DNA of 64,000 nt from Paenibacillus sp. FSL R7-0337 (GCF_037969875.1 NZ_CP150218.1:4774001-4838000); one strand, 5' to 3'. Counted from the first letter of the stretch, positions 24,506 to 34,790 are shown. Translations and numbers: made by a program. The notes: a model not told the origin generated them from the letters alone.

Positions 24506-24699
24506 ATCCCTGGGAGGAAGAAGAGGAGCCAGAGGTATGGATTGACTATGTATGTGTGAGATGCGGATTGATGGACCCCGTACCTGAATTTATATTGGCC
24601 GAATGTTCGTATGAACTGGAAGCCGGCGAATCCCCGGAGTTCTTCTGTCCGGCTTGTAATGGAACCTTAGTGAGAAAAGAAGAGCCAGGGGATAAATGA
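24500..24699 (+). pseudogene. 3' fragment of a zinc-ribbon protein gene
   Basis: An open frame continuing past the IS91 remnant reads PWEEEEEPEVWIDYVCVRCG and ends FFCPACNGTLVRKEEPGDK. Two CxxC pairs form a zinc ribbon. There is no start; the 5' part was lost at the IS91 junction. Confidence 0.5.
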
Positions 24700-24811
24700 C
24701 CGCTGGCTAGAAAACCTATTCACCCGTAGGGTGATTTTGTTCCTCTATTTTAGTTTCTTGCTACATACTCTCTCCATTAAAATCGGCTATTTCTTTATGG
24801 ATCTACTTAAT

Positions 24812-25021
24812 TCATCTAAATACAGTAAATAAAATGACTGCTCCAAAAGAAAAAAGCAGTATTGTTATTATGTTTGTCTTGGTAGGTTTACGAATAATAT
24901 CAACAATTATCCAAATAGCAAATATCGAAGCTGCCAACCATAAATTTAACTCCGAAGGATAAAATATAATTAAGCTGAAGATAGTTAACAAAATTACTGC
25001 ATTTATTATCTTCTCGATCAT
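24812..25021 (-). CDS. Small membrane protein
   Basis: Starting at ATG 25021 (AAAGGAGG upstream) the protein is 69 residues with two or three hydrophobic segments (INAVILLTIFSLIIFYPS, LWLAASIFAIWIIVDII, TILLFSFGAVILFTVF). There is no recognised family. It lies alone in the cargo zone with A/T-rich flanks. Confidence 0.6.
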   Translation of the reverse strand: MIEKIINAVILLTIFSLIIFYPSELNLWLAASIFAIWIIVDIIRKPTKTNIITILLFSFGAVILFTVFR

Positions 25022-25595
25022 AAATCCTCCTTTCATTACTCTTGTATGCAATCTCTCATTTTCTCATTGACAAAATTATAACATTTTTGTGTGGGAATAG
25101 CATATACTCTCTGGATTTTCAAAGAAAACAAATTCAGAGTTTTAACAATTGGATGACTACTCTATTTGACCTTCGCTGCTGGTGCATCGGCAGCACACAC
25201 TATTGAAAAGCTCCGAGCAATCAGCTATGGTGAAGCGTTGACAATCATTTCACTTTCGACATGACCAAATTTATCAATCTTTTATCCACCATCACCTCTC
25301 AACTTAATGCCCAATTTGCACCAGCTCATGTGGTGTATGATTGAAAAAGGTAAATGAGTAAAGAATGATACGGATTACCACTTCATTATGGTATTTTTGG
25401 ATATTTATTGTATAACAAGATTTCATATTGACTAACCCCGATAATTCATAACCTCGGCGTCTTCATTTGGTTTTTTTTCGTTTCCATAAAATCTAACACG
25501 TTTTACATTGTTATGATTACAACGATAATCTAAAGAAGCATTTATTAACGTTGTTTACGCTAATAAGTGTCTCAATCTTTTTCTATGATATATAA
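25022..25595. other. No gene seen
   Basis: About 570 bp of mostly A/T-rich sequence without a frame that has a good start. No convincing structured RNA was recognised. Confidence 0.4.
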
Positions 25596-26569
25596 GGCTC
25601 AAACTAAAAATCAGTGGTTGAACTTTTCAAACAGATAAGCGTTGCCGGTTGCATTCGATTAGAATACCTGCTGTGTAACAAAGACGATTGCGAGTGAAAT
25701 AATGTCTTCGCTGATAGGATTTAATGCGATTATGGCGTCCTTCTACCGTAGCATTCGTTCACCGACAACGATGGTAGTTTATGATTTCATTTTGCCAGTT
25801 ACGCATCGTTTTAAAGGTGCGTTGAACGGCTTCATGCTCCATCTGCTCGCCTTGCTGAAGCCAACGGTGAAAGCTTTGGGTGGCGATTTGAACATTCGGC
25901 GAGTACTCATACCAGCGGGAAAAGGCTTCTTTCCATTCCCAAACCTCCCGTAGCAAAGAAGAGAAGGCAAGCAGGGTGTTTAGCTGGATCTTGTTCTTTT
26001 CAGAAAGACGGTCAACTGGAGGGTTCAGCAACCGATGATCCCTTTTTAAAATCCCTTTGGCCCGGGGCGAAAGCGTAAGCTGTACGGACTTACGAACAGC
26101 TTGGACACTCTCAATGACATAGCCGTGTACGTGAAAGTGGTCGGCAATGCGAATCGCGTCCGGAAAACATTCACTAATCCACGTGTGATACATCTGAGCC
26201 AAATCCATGACAACAGCTTTAGGCTTCAACGTAAGAAAGTCAGGGGGCGTACGAGCATACGCACGTAAATCCGCCAGTTTGCGTCCAGCCAGTACATCTA
26301 GCAGGGTTTCTCCCCGAAGATTATGGATGCCCCTATTGTACGTATGTCCTTTTTAATCGCAAAGTCATCGATCCCCAACACCAAGCTTGACGTCTGCCGG
26401 GCTTCGGACCAAGCTTGTTTAGAGAGGCGCTCGCTTTCTGCTGGCAGAGCGTCCTGATGCATCCGCTGTACCATGCTGGCAGGCGCTTCTTGCATTCTCG
26501 CGCTGTGAGCCGCTGTGGAGCCGAGTGCTTGTTCTACCGTCTGCAGACGAAAGAGATAGCTGTACCGTT
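25596..26569 (-). mobile_element. ISL3-family element remnant, copy 2
   Basis: This begins with the same right end GGCTCAAACTAAAAATCAGT as copy 1 and is nearly identical to it for about 760 bp. It extends further into the transposase, including SSLVLGIDDFAIKK with the first catalytic aspartate, and QTVEQALGSTAAHSARMQEA. A missing A in the poly-A after AIKK shifts the frame. The N-terminus is lost at about 26569, where RHS-like sequence begins. Confidence 0.88.
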
Positions 26570-26578
26570 GTTTCGGAC

Positions 26579-26983
26579 CTACAAATGCATAGTTCCAGCC
26601 AAAACCAATTTGGTAATGCGAACAATACAAACGAAGAGATGGTACGACGATATAGCATCTTTTGCCCAAGAGATTGAGATGTCGAATCTTTCGTGGCTTA
26701 TTGTGTCCATTACGAATGACACTTTGTTCGGATTGACAAACGGGATATATACAGTTTGAGAATGTGGATATGTTACGGTTCTAAGTTGGTACGCTTGATT
26801 ATGATTAATACTAGGCGCGTCACCTTCAGAGAATCCTTTTCGACTTGATTGTGTGTCAAATGTAGTTCGATCATACGCAAATTGAATTTGTTCGTTATTT
26901 TGCGTTATTGACTTAAGAGATAAAGTCGTTACTCCCCACCAAACATTATCAGGGAGACCCGTGTAATAATTTATATAATACAA
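26579..26983 (-). pseudogene. RHS/YD-repeat-like fragment, minus strand
   Basis: The frame reads VWWGVTTLSLKSITQNNEQI, QFAYDRTTFDTQSSRK and TVTYPHSQTVYIPF, a beta-rich pattern like wall-associated RHS proteins. It runs into the ISL3 remnant. There is no start or domain end. Confidence 0.4.
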
Positions 26984-26999
26984 CCTGTATCCGCTTCTC

Positions 27000-27540
27000 C
27001 CGCGAGTATATTTGACTCGTCTCGCTATGATCGTGTAATTCGAAATGGATTATATAGTGGGGAACATAACAAGGTAAACTATGATTATGTGGATATTCAT
27101 GACGGATATCCTACATATTATGAGAACAAAACGGATGCTTATCAATATTCAACCTCGGCTACAAGTGTGACCAACAATTTGAAAGTAACATATTTATATA
27201 ATGGAAAGGGCAGTTACTGTCTACTACGAAACTCGCGGCAACTGGAGAAAAAATAGTTCAGAAGAACACCAGCTTTTACTCTGTCATTGATACGTTACCA
27301 ACTATATCTGAAACGTTGGAATATGGGTCAGGGGACACTGATGCTTCGGCGAACAAGCTAACCAGCTTCATGGAGTATGATGATTATGGGAGCCTCTTAT
27401 CAACGACCCGGCCATTAACAGAGGATCAGCGGAACATTGAAGGCTAAGAATACAACAACCTATACGTATGAACCAACGTATCATTTGCCCCGTACAACTT
27501 CATGGTACACAAGTGAGAATGCTCCTGCGCTTCTTAGTGA
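27000..27540 (+). pseudogene. RHS/YD-repeat protein fragments, plus strand
   Basis: Three short frames joined by frameshifts read YDRVIRNGLYSGEHNKVNYD, LEYGSGDTDASANKLTSFME (then YDDYGSLLSTTRPLTEDQ) and TTTYTYEPTYHLPRTTSWYT. The YDDYG and TYEP motifs are typical of YD repeats. It is the opposite strand to the neighbouring fragment, so an inversion is likely. Confidence 0.5.
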
Positions 27541-27716
27541 GCGTTGCGTCACTTGCCTTTTGCATTAGATGAAATCTTCATTTCTAAAAAAGTTATACAA
27601 ACAATGAGTGTGGCCTTAAAAATCATACTTTTTCAGAACATTCTTCACACGTTCAACTTGCCTCCCTGAGCTAAGATCATACAGTAGACATATTGCTCAG
27701 AGGAGGTAGGACATCA

Positions 27717-28697
27717 TTGCATATTGTACTTGTTGGCGTAAAGCCAGAAATCAGTGATCCCCATTTTAAATTTCATGTATGTGGTACGTTTGAGGAGGTC
27801 AAAGAAAGCTCGCAGATCCTGATGCCGGAATACGTCCTGATCCATGAGGATGAGGCCCGTAGTATCTTACCGTTAGCGGAGGTGATCCCCGTAAAGTTTG
27901 TTGTGATTAGTGAGGCAATCAGCCTATCCTCAACAGCGGTAAGAAGCTGGACCGCGTTGGGCGCTTCGGACGTATGGCTGAACGGTAGCTGGCAAGAGAA
28001 ACTACTTGAAGCCCAACATCAGGTAGAGGCTAAGCCTCAACAGATCGCACTGCCTGAAATGAACTTTAGCCGAACAGGGGAAAGGATCGTTATCGCTGTA
28101 GGCAGTGTGTATGAAGGGGCTGGCAGCACGCATACAGCGTTGCTCATTGCTCACTATTTAGCCCGGTATGCAAAAACCAAAGTAGCGGTGTGGGAAGGCG
28201 GGAATCATCCGTGTTTCTCTTTCCTGGAATATATTAAGGAAGGTGATTTCTCGAATCATCCCCGTTATGAATTGAATAATGTGGCTCTCTATAAGGCAGA
28301 GGTATCCGAGTACTGGATCGGATCGCTGATGAGCGACTACCGCTATACGGTGCTGGACTTAGGGAGTTTACAGGGCAGCAAGCAGGCTGACCTATTTGTA
28401 CAAGCCAGCGTTCCTGTACTGGTGGGTTCAGGCAGTGAATGGCGGGTGAAGGAACTGATCTCCTTCTGCCGGGAGCATAGCCGAGTGCCGCAGGAATACT
28501 GGCGGATTGCTTTGCCACTGGCGAATGAACCGAATCGGGAGATGGTGGCGGGATGCTTAAGCGGCAGGCCCGTATTTGCGGTTCCGAATCATCCAGATCC
28601 GTTTCATCCCCAGGCGAATACTGATGAATTCCTGGAAGGTCTCTTATCTCCGATTTTGCAAAAACAGAAAAAGCGGGGTCTTGGCCGGTTTTTCTAA
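27717..28697 (+). CDS. CpaE-like P-loop ATPase of the conjugation operon
   Basis: The 326-residue protein has an N-terminal receiver-like region (about 1-105; YVLIHEDEARSILPLAEV, KFVVISEA). A MinD/ParA-type ATPase half follows, with a P-loop variant VGSVYEGAGSTHTALLIAHYL near residue 125 and a Walker B-like YTVLDLGSLQ. This layout matches CpaE/TadZ proteins, which place secretion machines at sites in the cell. TTG 27717 follows GAGGAGGTAGG at good distance. It opens the conjugation operon, so a role in siting or energising the transfer apparatus is inferred. The basic C-terminus (KQKKRGLGRFF) could contact a partner or membrane. Confidence 0.7.
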   Translation: MHIVLVGVKPEISDPHFKFHVCGTFEEVKESSQILMPEYVLIHEDEARSILPLAEVIPVKFVVISEAISLSSTAVRSWTALGASDVWLNGSWQEKLLEAQHQVEAKPQQIALPEMNFSRTGERIVIAVGSVYEGAGSTHTALLIAHYLARYAKTKVAVWEGGNHPCFSFLEYIKEGDFSNHPRYELNNVALYKAEVSEYWIGSLMSDYRYTVLDLGSLQGSKQADLFVQASVPVLVGSGSEWRVKELISFCREHSRVPQEYWRIALPLANEPNREMVAGCLSGRPVFAVPNHPDPFHPQANTDEFLEGLLSPILQKQKKRGLGRFF

Positions 28698-28788
28698 CGG
28701 GAAATTCAAATCAATCATTGCAAGACTCGAACTGCTTCAAGTATTGAAGCGGTATTTTGTGCTGTCCGGAAAGGGGGTGAAATTCAAA

Positions 28789-29508
28789 ATGAATCGACAA
28801 GGACATATAGGACTAGCCATACTTGCAGGCTCGGCAGTGCTCTATGTTACGCCAGCCCTGTCCATACTACCTGCTGCCGTATTGATTGCCGCTGCGGGCA
28901 TCGGTGGGCTGCTGCCTGATCTGGACCATAAGACCAGCACGGTTAGTAATAAGCTTCAATTCTCGGCAAGGACGCGGAAACAACTGAAGGGATTATCTGC
29001 GTTGTCGCTGGGGATGGGTATCTTGTGGTTTGTCCTGCAGCAACCAATGCCTTGGCTATGGGTAGCAGCTGGCCTGATCCTCGCCTTAGCCTCTCGAATG
29101 CGCATGCTAATCCTAAGCGGACTTGGACTGCTGCTACTTGCCGGATACGAATGGTACAGCCTGCATTGGATCATGTTGCTTGCTGGCGCTGCCTTCCTGG
29201 TAATGCCTTTCGTCAAGCATCGCGGGATCATTCATAGTCCGGAGTTCGCCGGTGCCTTGAGCCTTGGCGTAGTCTCTTTTACCGCGACACAGCCGGTTCT
29301 GTTCCAGGCGCTCGGCTTAGGCTTGCTGGCAGGGTGGTGGTCACATTTGGCGGGGGATGCCGTGACGGTGGAGGGCATTCGTTCCGTGCTTCTCCCACGG
29401 CTGAAGGTGGCGCTGAATCTGCTGCGAAATGGCGGGGCTGGCGAGCGGTGGATCGCAAGAAGCTGCTGGCTCTGCAGTATCGTACTTTGGCTGATGATAT
29501 TCTATTGA
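28789..29508 (+). CDS. Membrane-bound metal-dependent hydrolase (YdjM/DUF457 family)
   Basis: The 239-residue membrane protein has the family's conserved polar residues: GHIGLAILAG at the N-terminus, LLPDLDHKTS near residue 45, HRGIIHSPE near 145 and WWSHLAGDAVT near 190. Five or more hydrophobic segments lie between. Family members are putative phospholipid or lipid-modifying hydrolases. AAAGGGGGTG precedes ATG 28789. Placement between the CpaE-like ATPase and the pilin-like gene suggests it adapts the membrane for transfer; this is inference. Confidence 0.75.
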   Translation: MNRQGHIGLAILAGSAVLYVTPALSILPAAVLIAAAGIGGLLPDLDHKTSTVSNKLQFSARTRKQLKGLSALSLGMGILWFVLQQPMPWLWVAAGLILALASRMRMLILSGLGLLLLAGYEWYSLHWIMLLAGAAFLVMPFVKHRGIIHSPEFAGALSLGVVSFTATQPVLFQALGLGLLAGWWSHLAGDAVTVEGIRSVLLPRLKVALNLLRNGGAGERWIARSCWLCSIVLWLMIFY

Positions 29509-29528
29509 TAATGGAAAGGAAGAGAAAA

Positions 29529-29972
29529 ATGAAAATCAAAAAGACCGGGACCCTCATCATGATGGTCCTGTTTAGTATGTTCATGTTACCCATGCTGGCG
29601 TATGCCGACGATAACAATCCAATTACTAAGATCAAGGAGAAAATGAAGTTTAATTGGAAGGTGCTGGACGGTCTCGACTTTGTATTTACCCCGATTGGCC
29701 TCGTGATCTCCTTACTGACGATAGCCACGCTGGTATTTGTGGTCGTTCGTGTGATCATCAAACTGGTCAAAATCAGTACCGGGAAAGGCACCATCAAGGA
29801 TAAATGGTTCTGGATTGAAGCAGGCCTCATTGTATTTATCGTGTTCCTGTTCATCAGTGGAGCCTTCTTCAGCTTCCTGGAAAATATCTATAACTGGACA
29901 TCCACACAGGATCTTGGAGGTGAAAAGTCAGCCTTTTGGTCCCAGCCGGATATTCGTAAATTAAGGGGCTAA
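29529..29972 (+). CDS. Small membrane protein with signal peptide (pilin/VirB2-like position)
   Basis: From ATG 29529 (GGAAGAG upstream) the protein is 147 residues. A signal peptide (MKIKKTGTLIMMVLFSMFML...AYADD) precedes two membrane segments (FTPIGLVISLLTIATLVFVV, GLIVFIVFLFISGAFFSFL) with a short basic loop. The plan of signal peptide and two membrane helices resembles VirB2-type pilins, but it is longer than most. It is followed by a related small membrane protein with a similar plan and may form part of the channel. Confidence 0.6.
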   Translation: MKIKKTGTLIMMVLFSMFMLPMLAYADDNNPITKIKEKMKFNWKVLDGLDFVFTPIGLVISLLTIATLVFVVVRVIIKLVKISTGKGTIKDKWFWIEAGLIVFIVFLFISGAFFSFLENIYNWTSTQDLGGEKSAFWSQPDIRKLRG

Positions 29973-29979
29973 CGCAGGG

Positions 29980-30297
29980 ATGGACAACGATTATATCTCG
30001 AAAATGAAAAAAATGTATACCGTTGATCTAGGTGTAGTGGATGATTTGAACTGGTTCTTAGTCCTGGCAGGTGCCGCAGGGACGATACTCTGTGTTCTCG
30101 CCTTAGCCTACTGGCTGATCCGTTTTTTTGCGTTCCTGTTATCCGCCAGCCGGGGGGCAAAGAGCCTGAAGGATACAACCTTTTGGAAGCGGATGGCGGT
30201 AGCGCTGGGGCTGATTCTGTTATTCATGACCGGCTCGGTATTTACCCTGCTGTCACAGTTCTATGATTATATGGCGATTTGGGGGTGGGGAGGTTGA
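29980..30297 (+). CDS. Small membrane protein of the conjugation operon
   Basis: The 105-residue protein has two membrane segments (FLVLAGAAGTILCVLALAYW and VALGLILLFMTGSVFTLL) joined by a basic loop (SASRGAKSLKDTTFWKRM). The loop-to-helix pattern resembles that of the preceding gene, suggesting distant duplication. It overlaps the VirB6-like gene by up to 19 bp. No family is recognised. Confidence 0.6.
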   Translation: MDNDYISKMKKMYTVDLGVVDDLNWFLVLAGAAGTILCVLALAYWLIRFFAFLLSASRGAKSLKDTTFWKRMAVALGLILLFMTGSVFTLLSQFYDYMAIWGWGG

Positions 30298-32726
30298 GAC
30301 AACGATTTCGGGTGTTGGCCGTTCTGCTGCTATTGTTGCTCGGTTTCACGAACCATCTGCTGACCGTAACGGTTCACGCATCACCCAGTCAGATCGTAGC
30401 TTCAAAACAAACGGATGTGAAGATCGCCTCGGCTTTGCCAACACCAACTACAGTGCCGACCAGTACAGAGGAGCCTGCCGAACGGGAAACGAGCTGGTAC
30501 ATTCCCGGCTGGGTAGATGATATGATTCAAAAAGTCGATGACATGATTCAGTCGTTCAAGGATCTCATGTCCGGCAAGCTGATCAAAGATGCGATTGAAG
30601 GCCTCATCGTCCTGCTGGTGGATGAGCTCATGTCCCCACTCTATGATGCCTTTGCCAAAAGTTACTTGTTCACGCCGCAAATCGCAGAAATCGCAATGGT
30701 GCAGTCAGGCTGGTCGCTCTTTATGATCATTGGCCTGGTGCTGCTCTTTATCGGGATTTCGTGGTTAACCTTCAAAATCATTCAAGGCAAAAAGGACCTG
30801 GGCAGTTTGCTCAAGGTCTTTTTAGTTTGTTTTGTTGCTACGTATTTCTCGCTCACAGTGCTGAATATCGCCAATGTCGGCATCAACTGGATTGCCAGCA
30901 AGATGTTCGAGGGGATTATCGGCACCAGCGGTATTGCCTATGAAGGCTTAGAGGGACAGCAGATTCTGAAAGCGATGATTGTTGGTGCCGATGGAATTAC
31001 AGATGCCGCATATGCCGCCCAAACCCTCGGTGAGCTGACCGTGTCCACCAGCGGCGGAATCTTTAATCTGCTCAGTTATTTGTTACTGGTCGTATTGCCC
31101 CTTTATGTGGTTGCTGTACTCAAGACCCTGGTGCTCATCTTTATGGCAATGTTGGTCAATCTATGGATTACCCAATCGGCCTATACCGGAAAAATGGAGA
31201 CGCTGCTGGGGTTTGCCAATCTCTATCTGCGGACGCTCCTTGTTGGCCTGATCTGCGGTTTGCATTGGGCGATTTTTGTGAAAATGCAGACGGATTACGG
31301 CGAGGGTGAAGGATTTTGTGCTGCGTTAGGTATACCGCCCATCATCTTTGCAATTCTCAGTGCGCTCGCGTTGCTCGTGTTCTTCTTCTTTTTCTGGTTG
31401 AAGCCGCTGATAAAAGCCGTGCAGCATCCGGTGACACTGAACGGAGCACAGGTACTCGATTCCGTAGGGAAATGGGGAGAACGGACGTCAACGTCTCTGG
31501 ATTCCATGGGCAAGCGGATGGGCTCGGAAGGTGTGCAGAAAAAGGCACTGAGCATGCAGGAAGCCAGTAAACGGATGCAGCAAGCAGCAGATCGGATGCG
31601 TACTCAGCGCAGTGTAGGCAAGGACAAGCTAGTCTCGACACTTAGCGGTGGACTGTCTGAATCGGTGCAAGGCATTGCTTATCATGAGCCGGAGGAATGG
31701 CTCCAAGAGGGCGGTCAGATCCATGTGGAGGCTATGCATGAGCTGGCGCTGGGTGAGTCGGAAATCAAATCTTCGGTGCTGAATATCTCTGAAGTACTGG
31801 GAGACGAGGGGTTCCGCAGTGTCTCCTTGCTGAAGGCTCCTGTGGCCCAGCGTAAACAGCTGACCAAGAAGCTTAGTACCCTGAAGAAGGAATACCAGGA
31901 AGATGTCCAGTGGGATGAGGATACCGGTGAATTGATCCTGGCCGGTCCTACCCTGGATATGCTGCCCCAGCTGGAGCAGGAAGGATTCGATATCTCTGCG
32001 GTACGTGAGGGCATGTACAAGGATGGAGCCTTTGTAGATCTGAATAGTACACCGAAGATTTCACTGCTCTCAGGCTCCTCCGAAGCGGAGCAGGCAGCAG
32101 AGCGGATTAAAGAAGCCCTACCGCTCTACACACAGGCGAAGCTACCCCAAGGCAAGGCCTCTTCGGCCTACCATGCGCTGCAGGAACGTGCCGATGAATA
32201 TCCATGGGTGAAGGAGCTGCTGCTGGAGCAGGGTGTATTATGGCTACCGGATGATGACCTGGAAGAGGCTACTGAAGTGCTGGAAGGGATGCTTACCCAA
32301 ACGACCCGGAAGATCCGGGTGAACTTCCCGCGTCACTCCCGGTTTGCCGCCATTATGATCGCGGATTGGGAGCGTACCGGTATATCGGAGGCGCTGGTGG
32401 AAGTGCTGGAACTGGCTAAAGATGAATCTCATGCCTTTATTCCAGAAGAACATTTTAGCGAATTCCAAAAGGCGTATGACAGCTACCGAAAAGACCGGAT
32501 TCCCTACTGGCGTGCGAAAGATGGCGCAGTCTATGTCATTAAAGACCGCGTGCCGGTCAACTATGGACAACCGCCGCTGGATGGTCTGGATATGGGCAGC
32601 TTTGAACAGCTGCAGAAGGAAATGCTGCATCGGCATGAACAGCAGCGGAGCAAGGAAGCTCAGCAGGCGAGCACGGCGAAAGCTCAAGATGCTGGAAAAG
32701 CGAAAGGTAAAGGGCAGGTGAAGTAA
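30279..32726 (+). CDS. VirB6/TrbL-like polytopic channel protein
   Basis: The 815-residue protein starts with a signal-like helix (FRVLAVLLLLLLGF). From about 115 to 375 it has five to seven membrane helices, as in VirB6/TrbL/ConG inner-membrane channel components. The remaining 430 residues are hydrophilic and helical (SMQEASKRMQQAADRMRTQR and charged repeats), probably cytoplasmic or wall-facing. The start is uncertain: TTG 30279, GTG 30285 and TTG 30294 are all in the overlap with the previous gene, where translation is probably coupled. It would form the membrane part of the DNA transfer channel. Confidence 0.75.
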   Translation: MGVGRLRQRFRVLAVLLLLLLGFTNHLLTVTVHASPSQIVASKQTDVKIASALPTPTTVPTSTEEPAERETSWYIPGWVDDMIQKVDDMIQSFKDLMSGKLIKDAIEGLIVLLVDELMSPLYDAFAKSYLFTPQIAEIAMVQSGWSLFMIIGLVLLFIGISWLTFKIIQGKKDLGSLLKVFLVCFVATYFSLTVLNIANVGINWIASKMFEGIIGTSGIAYEGLEGQQILKAMIVGADGITDAAYAAQTLGELTVSTSGGIFNLLSYLLLVVLPLYVVAVLKTLVLIFMAMLVNLWITQSAYTGKMETLLGFANLYLRTLLVGLICGLHWAIFVKMQTDYGEGEGFCAALGIPPIIFAILSALALLVFFFFFWLKPLIKAVQHPVTLNGAQVLDSVGKWGERTSTSLDSMGKRMGSEGVQKKALSMQEASKRMQQAADRMRTQRSVGKDKLVSTLSGGLSESVQGIAYHEPEEWLQEGGQIHVEAMHELALGESEIKSSVLNISEVLGDEGFRSVSLLKAPVAQRKQLTKKLSTLKKEYQEDVQWDEDTGELILAGPTLDMLPQLEQEGFDISAVREGMYKDGAFVDLNSTPKISLLSGSSEAEQAAERIKEALPLYTQAKLPQGKASSAYHALQERADEYPWVKELLLEQGVLWLPDDDLEEATEVLEGMLTQTTRKIRVNFPRHSRFAAIMIADWERTGISEALVEVLELAKDESHAFIPEEHFSEFQKAYDSYRKDRIPYWRAKDGAVYVIKDRVPVNYGQPPLDGLDMGSFEQLQKEMLHRHEQQRSKEAQQASTAKAQDAGKAKGKGQVK

Positions 32727-34790
32727 ATGGATCAGGAACAGCAGGAACGGGAAGAGGAACTGCTGCGCGCAAGCTTTATGGGCGATATCCGTGAGGATGT
32801 CCAGTTTCTAGGATTGTCACTAAGAGATATCGGCTGGATCGTAGGAACCACGCTCGTGATCGGGGGCTTTCCCTTTTTGCTTCCGTTCCCCGTATTGTTC
32901 AAAATGACCTGGATCGTAGCTATCTTCATGTTGAGCACACTGGGGCAATGGCTCAAGTGGCCGTATCGTCTGAAGCGCTACATCCATGATGCACAGCAAA
33001 AGAAGGAAGGAGCCGGGGAAGACCTCGGTTCCTTTCTTGGCGTGGAGGAAGATGGCTGGCTCTACCGCAGCGGGAAAACCTTGCATGTGGTGTCTTCGTT
33101 ATCGGCATCCCCGTGGAAAACGGCGGTGTATGCGCAGAAACGGACGCGGATCGGCGGGTTTGAACAGTTTCTGCGTGCCATGGTGCAGGAAGGCTTCTCG
33201 GCACAAATCTCGGCAGAGCAGATCCCGGATGTCCGGCTGGAGCTGTGGAATCAGAAACGAAACCATCCGGCGAAGAGTCCAGGCATCCAGGCCATGAAAC
33301 TGAACCGCATCGAGATGTGGGAGGGGCTGGCCAGAGAAGGAAAGGCGCTGCGTAGTGAATATACGCTGACCCTCACAACCTCGGAATCGAAAATCAAAGT
33401 CAGGGAACGGGCCGATGAACCAGCAGATCTGAATCCGGAAGCGCTGAAACGGTTCCGGCTACTGAGTGAGCTGCAGGAGAAAAAGGAGCGTGTGCTTCAT
33501 ACACTCACTTCACATGGTGGGCATAGCACATCGCTATTATCCGGATTTTCGCTGCCGGAAATTGTGGGACGGTGGTGGGACCGGACCGCATGGGAGGTTT
33601 GGAAGATGAATGGAGAGTCTTGGGCTGAACCCAGCCCATATGAAGTGTCCGAAGACTTGGACCTGTTGAATGAGCAGGAGACAGAGCAGAATGTACTGGA
33701 AGCGCAAGGCGAAGAACCAGATGAAAAGCGTTCGCTATTCAGTCCATCGCTAGTCAAGTTCATTCAGGACGATCCTCCGGTGGAAGACCACTCGTGGGAT
33801 GAAGCCATGCTAGACATTCAGGAGGAAAAGGTCTCCGCACCATTGGTGATCGAGGATGTGGTTCCCAAGTCGTCCTGGAGAAGTGCATTACAGCGATGGC
33901 CTATAGCCCGATGGCTGCAAAGCGGTGAACATGGGATTTCCTTTCTTCGAACAACCTGGAGTACAAGGTTTCTCCCTTGGTTTGGCTGGATACAGATTTG
34001 CCGCGCGGGCTGGCAGAAGGTTCGAGCCCGAAAGGTTGAACCTCCAGGAGCTATTTTAGAACACACAACAAATGAGCTGACAGGAGCAGAATTTCTACAA
34101 AACGTGCTACCCACATCCGAAGCTATTCGGCTTCAAGGAATTGTACTGCTGACCGCTCCCACACCCAGCGGCAAATCTTTTCTGGCTGCGAATCTTGGGT
34201 TGGCGGCAAGTCTATCGGGTATTACCGTGAGCATTGTAGATCTATCACCGGATCAGGGGACCCGGACGGTGCTGAATCCGCTACAGCAACCTTCGGAACT
34301 AGAGGCCTGGGATACTTGGTCCGGGAAAGCAGCTGACTGGCTGCTGTTTACCCCTACACGTTATCCCACCTTGCAGCAAGTGGAGCAGCTGCTTCAGCAC
34401 CGAGCAGCAGAAGACGGACTGGTCATTGTTGAGATCCCCTGGAACTATCCTGAACGGGAGACACTAATGCAGAAATATCGTTCCATCGCAGTGCTGGATT
34501 GTGATTACCACCATTGGCTGCGCTTCATTGAAGCAGCCCCGTGCTGGGAAGGGGAATTCTGGCTGAACCAGAGTACCCCGGACATGGCTCCCCGGATGGC
34601 CTCCCTGCTCAAGGAACAGTATCAGCAGACGTATACGGCGTTATATCCGTATTGTCCATCGGCGGCCTATAGCTTGTACCAGGGCCGGCCTCTGGCGCTT
34701 GATCCCGACAAACGCAGTTTACTGAACGTACACGGAAATAGAGAGGAGAGCCCCCATGAGCCTGCTCAAACATACGAAGCGGTTAGTTAA
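32727..34790 (+). CDS. PrgI-like membrane domain fused to a P-loop ATPase domain
   Basis: The 687-residue protein begins with a PrgI/TcpC-type small membrane domain (about residues 15-90): LRDIGWIVGTTLVIGGFPFL and LFKMTWIVAIFMLSTLGQWL. A soluble conjugation-associated region follows to about 300. Residues 445-600 form a MinD/ParA-like domain with TAPTPSGKSFLAANLGLAAS as the P-loop and ISIVDLSPDQG-like strand. In ICEBs1 and Tn916 the PrgI protein is separate and lacks this ATPase. It overlaps virB4 by 35 bp. The fusion may couple channel assembly to ATP use. Confidence 0.65.
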   Translation: MDQEQQEREEELLRASFMGDIREDVQFLGLSLRDIGWIVGTTLVIGGFPFLLPFPVLFKMTWIVAIFMLSTLGQWLKWPYRLKRYIHDAQQKKEGAGEDLGSFLGVEEDGWLYRSGKTLHVVSSLSASPWKTAVYAQKRTRIGGFEQFLRAMVQEGFSAQISAEQIPDVRLELWNQKRNHPAKSPGIQAMKLNRIEMWEGLAREGKALRSEYTLTLTTSESKIKVRERADEPADLNPEALKRFRLLSELQEKKERVLHTLTSHGGHSTSLLSGFSLPEIVGRWWDRTAWEVWKMNGESWAEPSPYEVSEDLDLLNEQETEQNVLEAQGEEPDEKRSLFSPSLVKFIQDDPPVEDHSWDEAMLDIQEEKVSAPLVIEDVVPKSSWRSALQRWPIARWLQSGEHGISFLRTTWSTRFLPWFGWIQICRAGWQKVRARKVEPPGAILEHTTNELTGAEFLQNVLPTSEAIRLQGIVLLTAPTPSGKSFLAANLGLAASLSGITVSIVDLSPDQGTRTVLNPLQQPSELEAWDTWSGKAADWLLFTPTRYPTLQQVEQLLQHRAAEDGLVIVEIPWNYPERETLMQKYRSIAVLDCDYHHWLRFIEAAPCWEGEFWLNQSTPDMAPRMASLLKEQYQQTYTALYPYCPSAAYSLYQGRPLALDPDKRSLLNVHGNREESPHEPAQTYEAVS

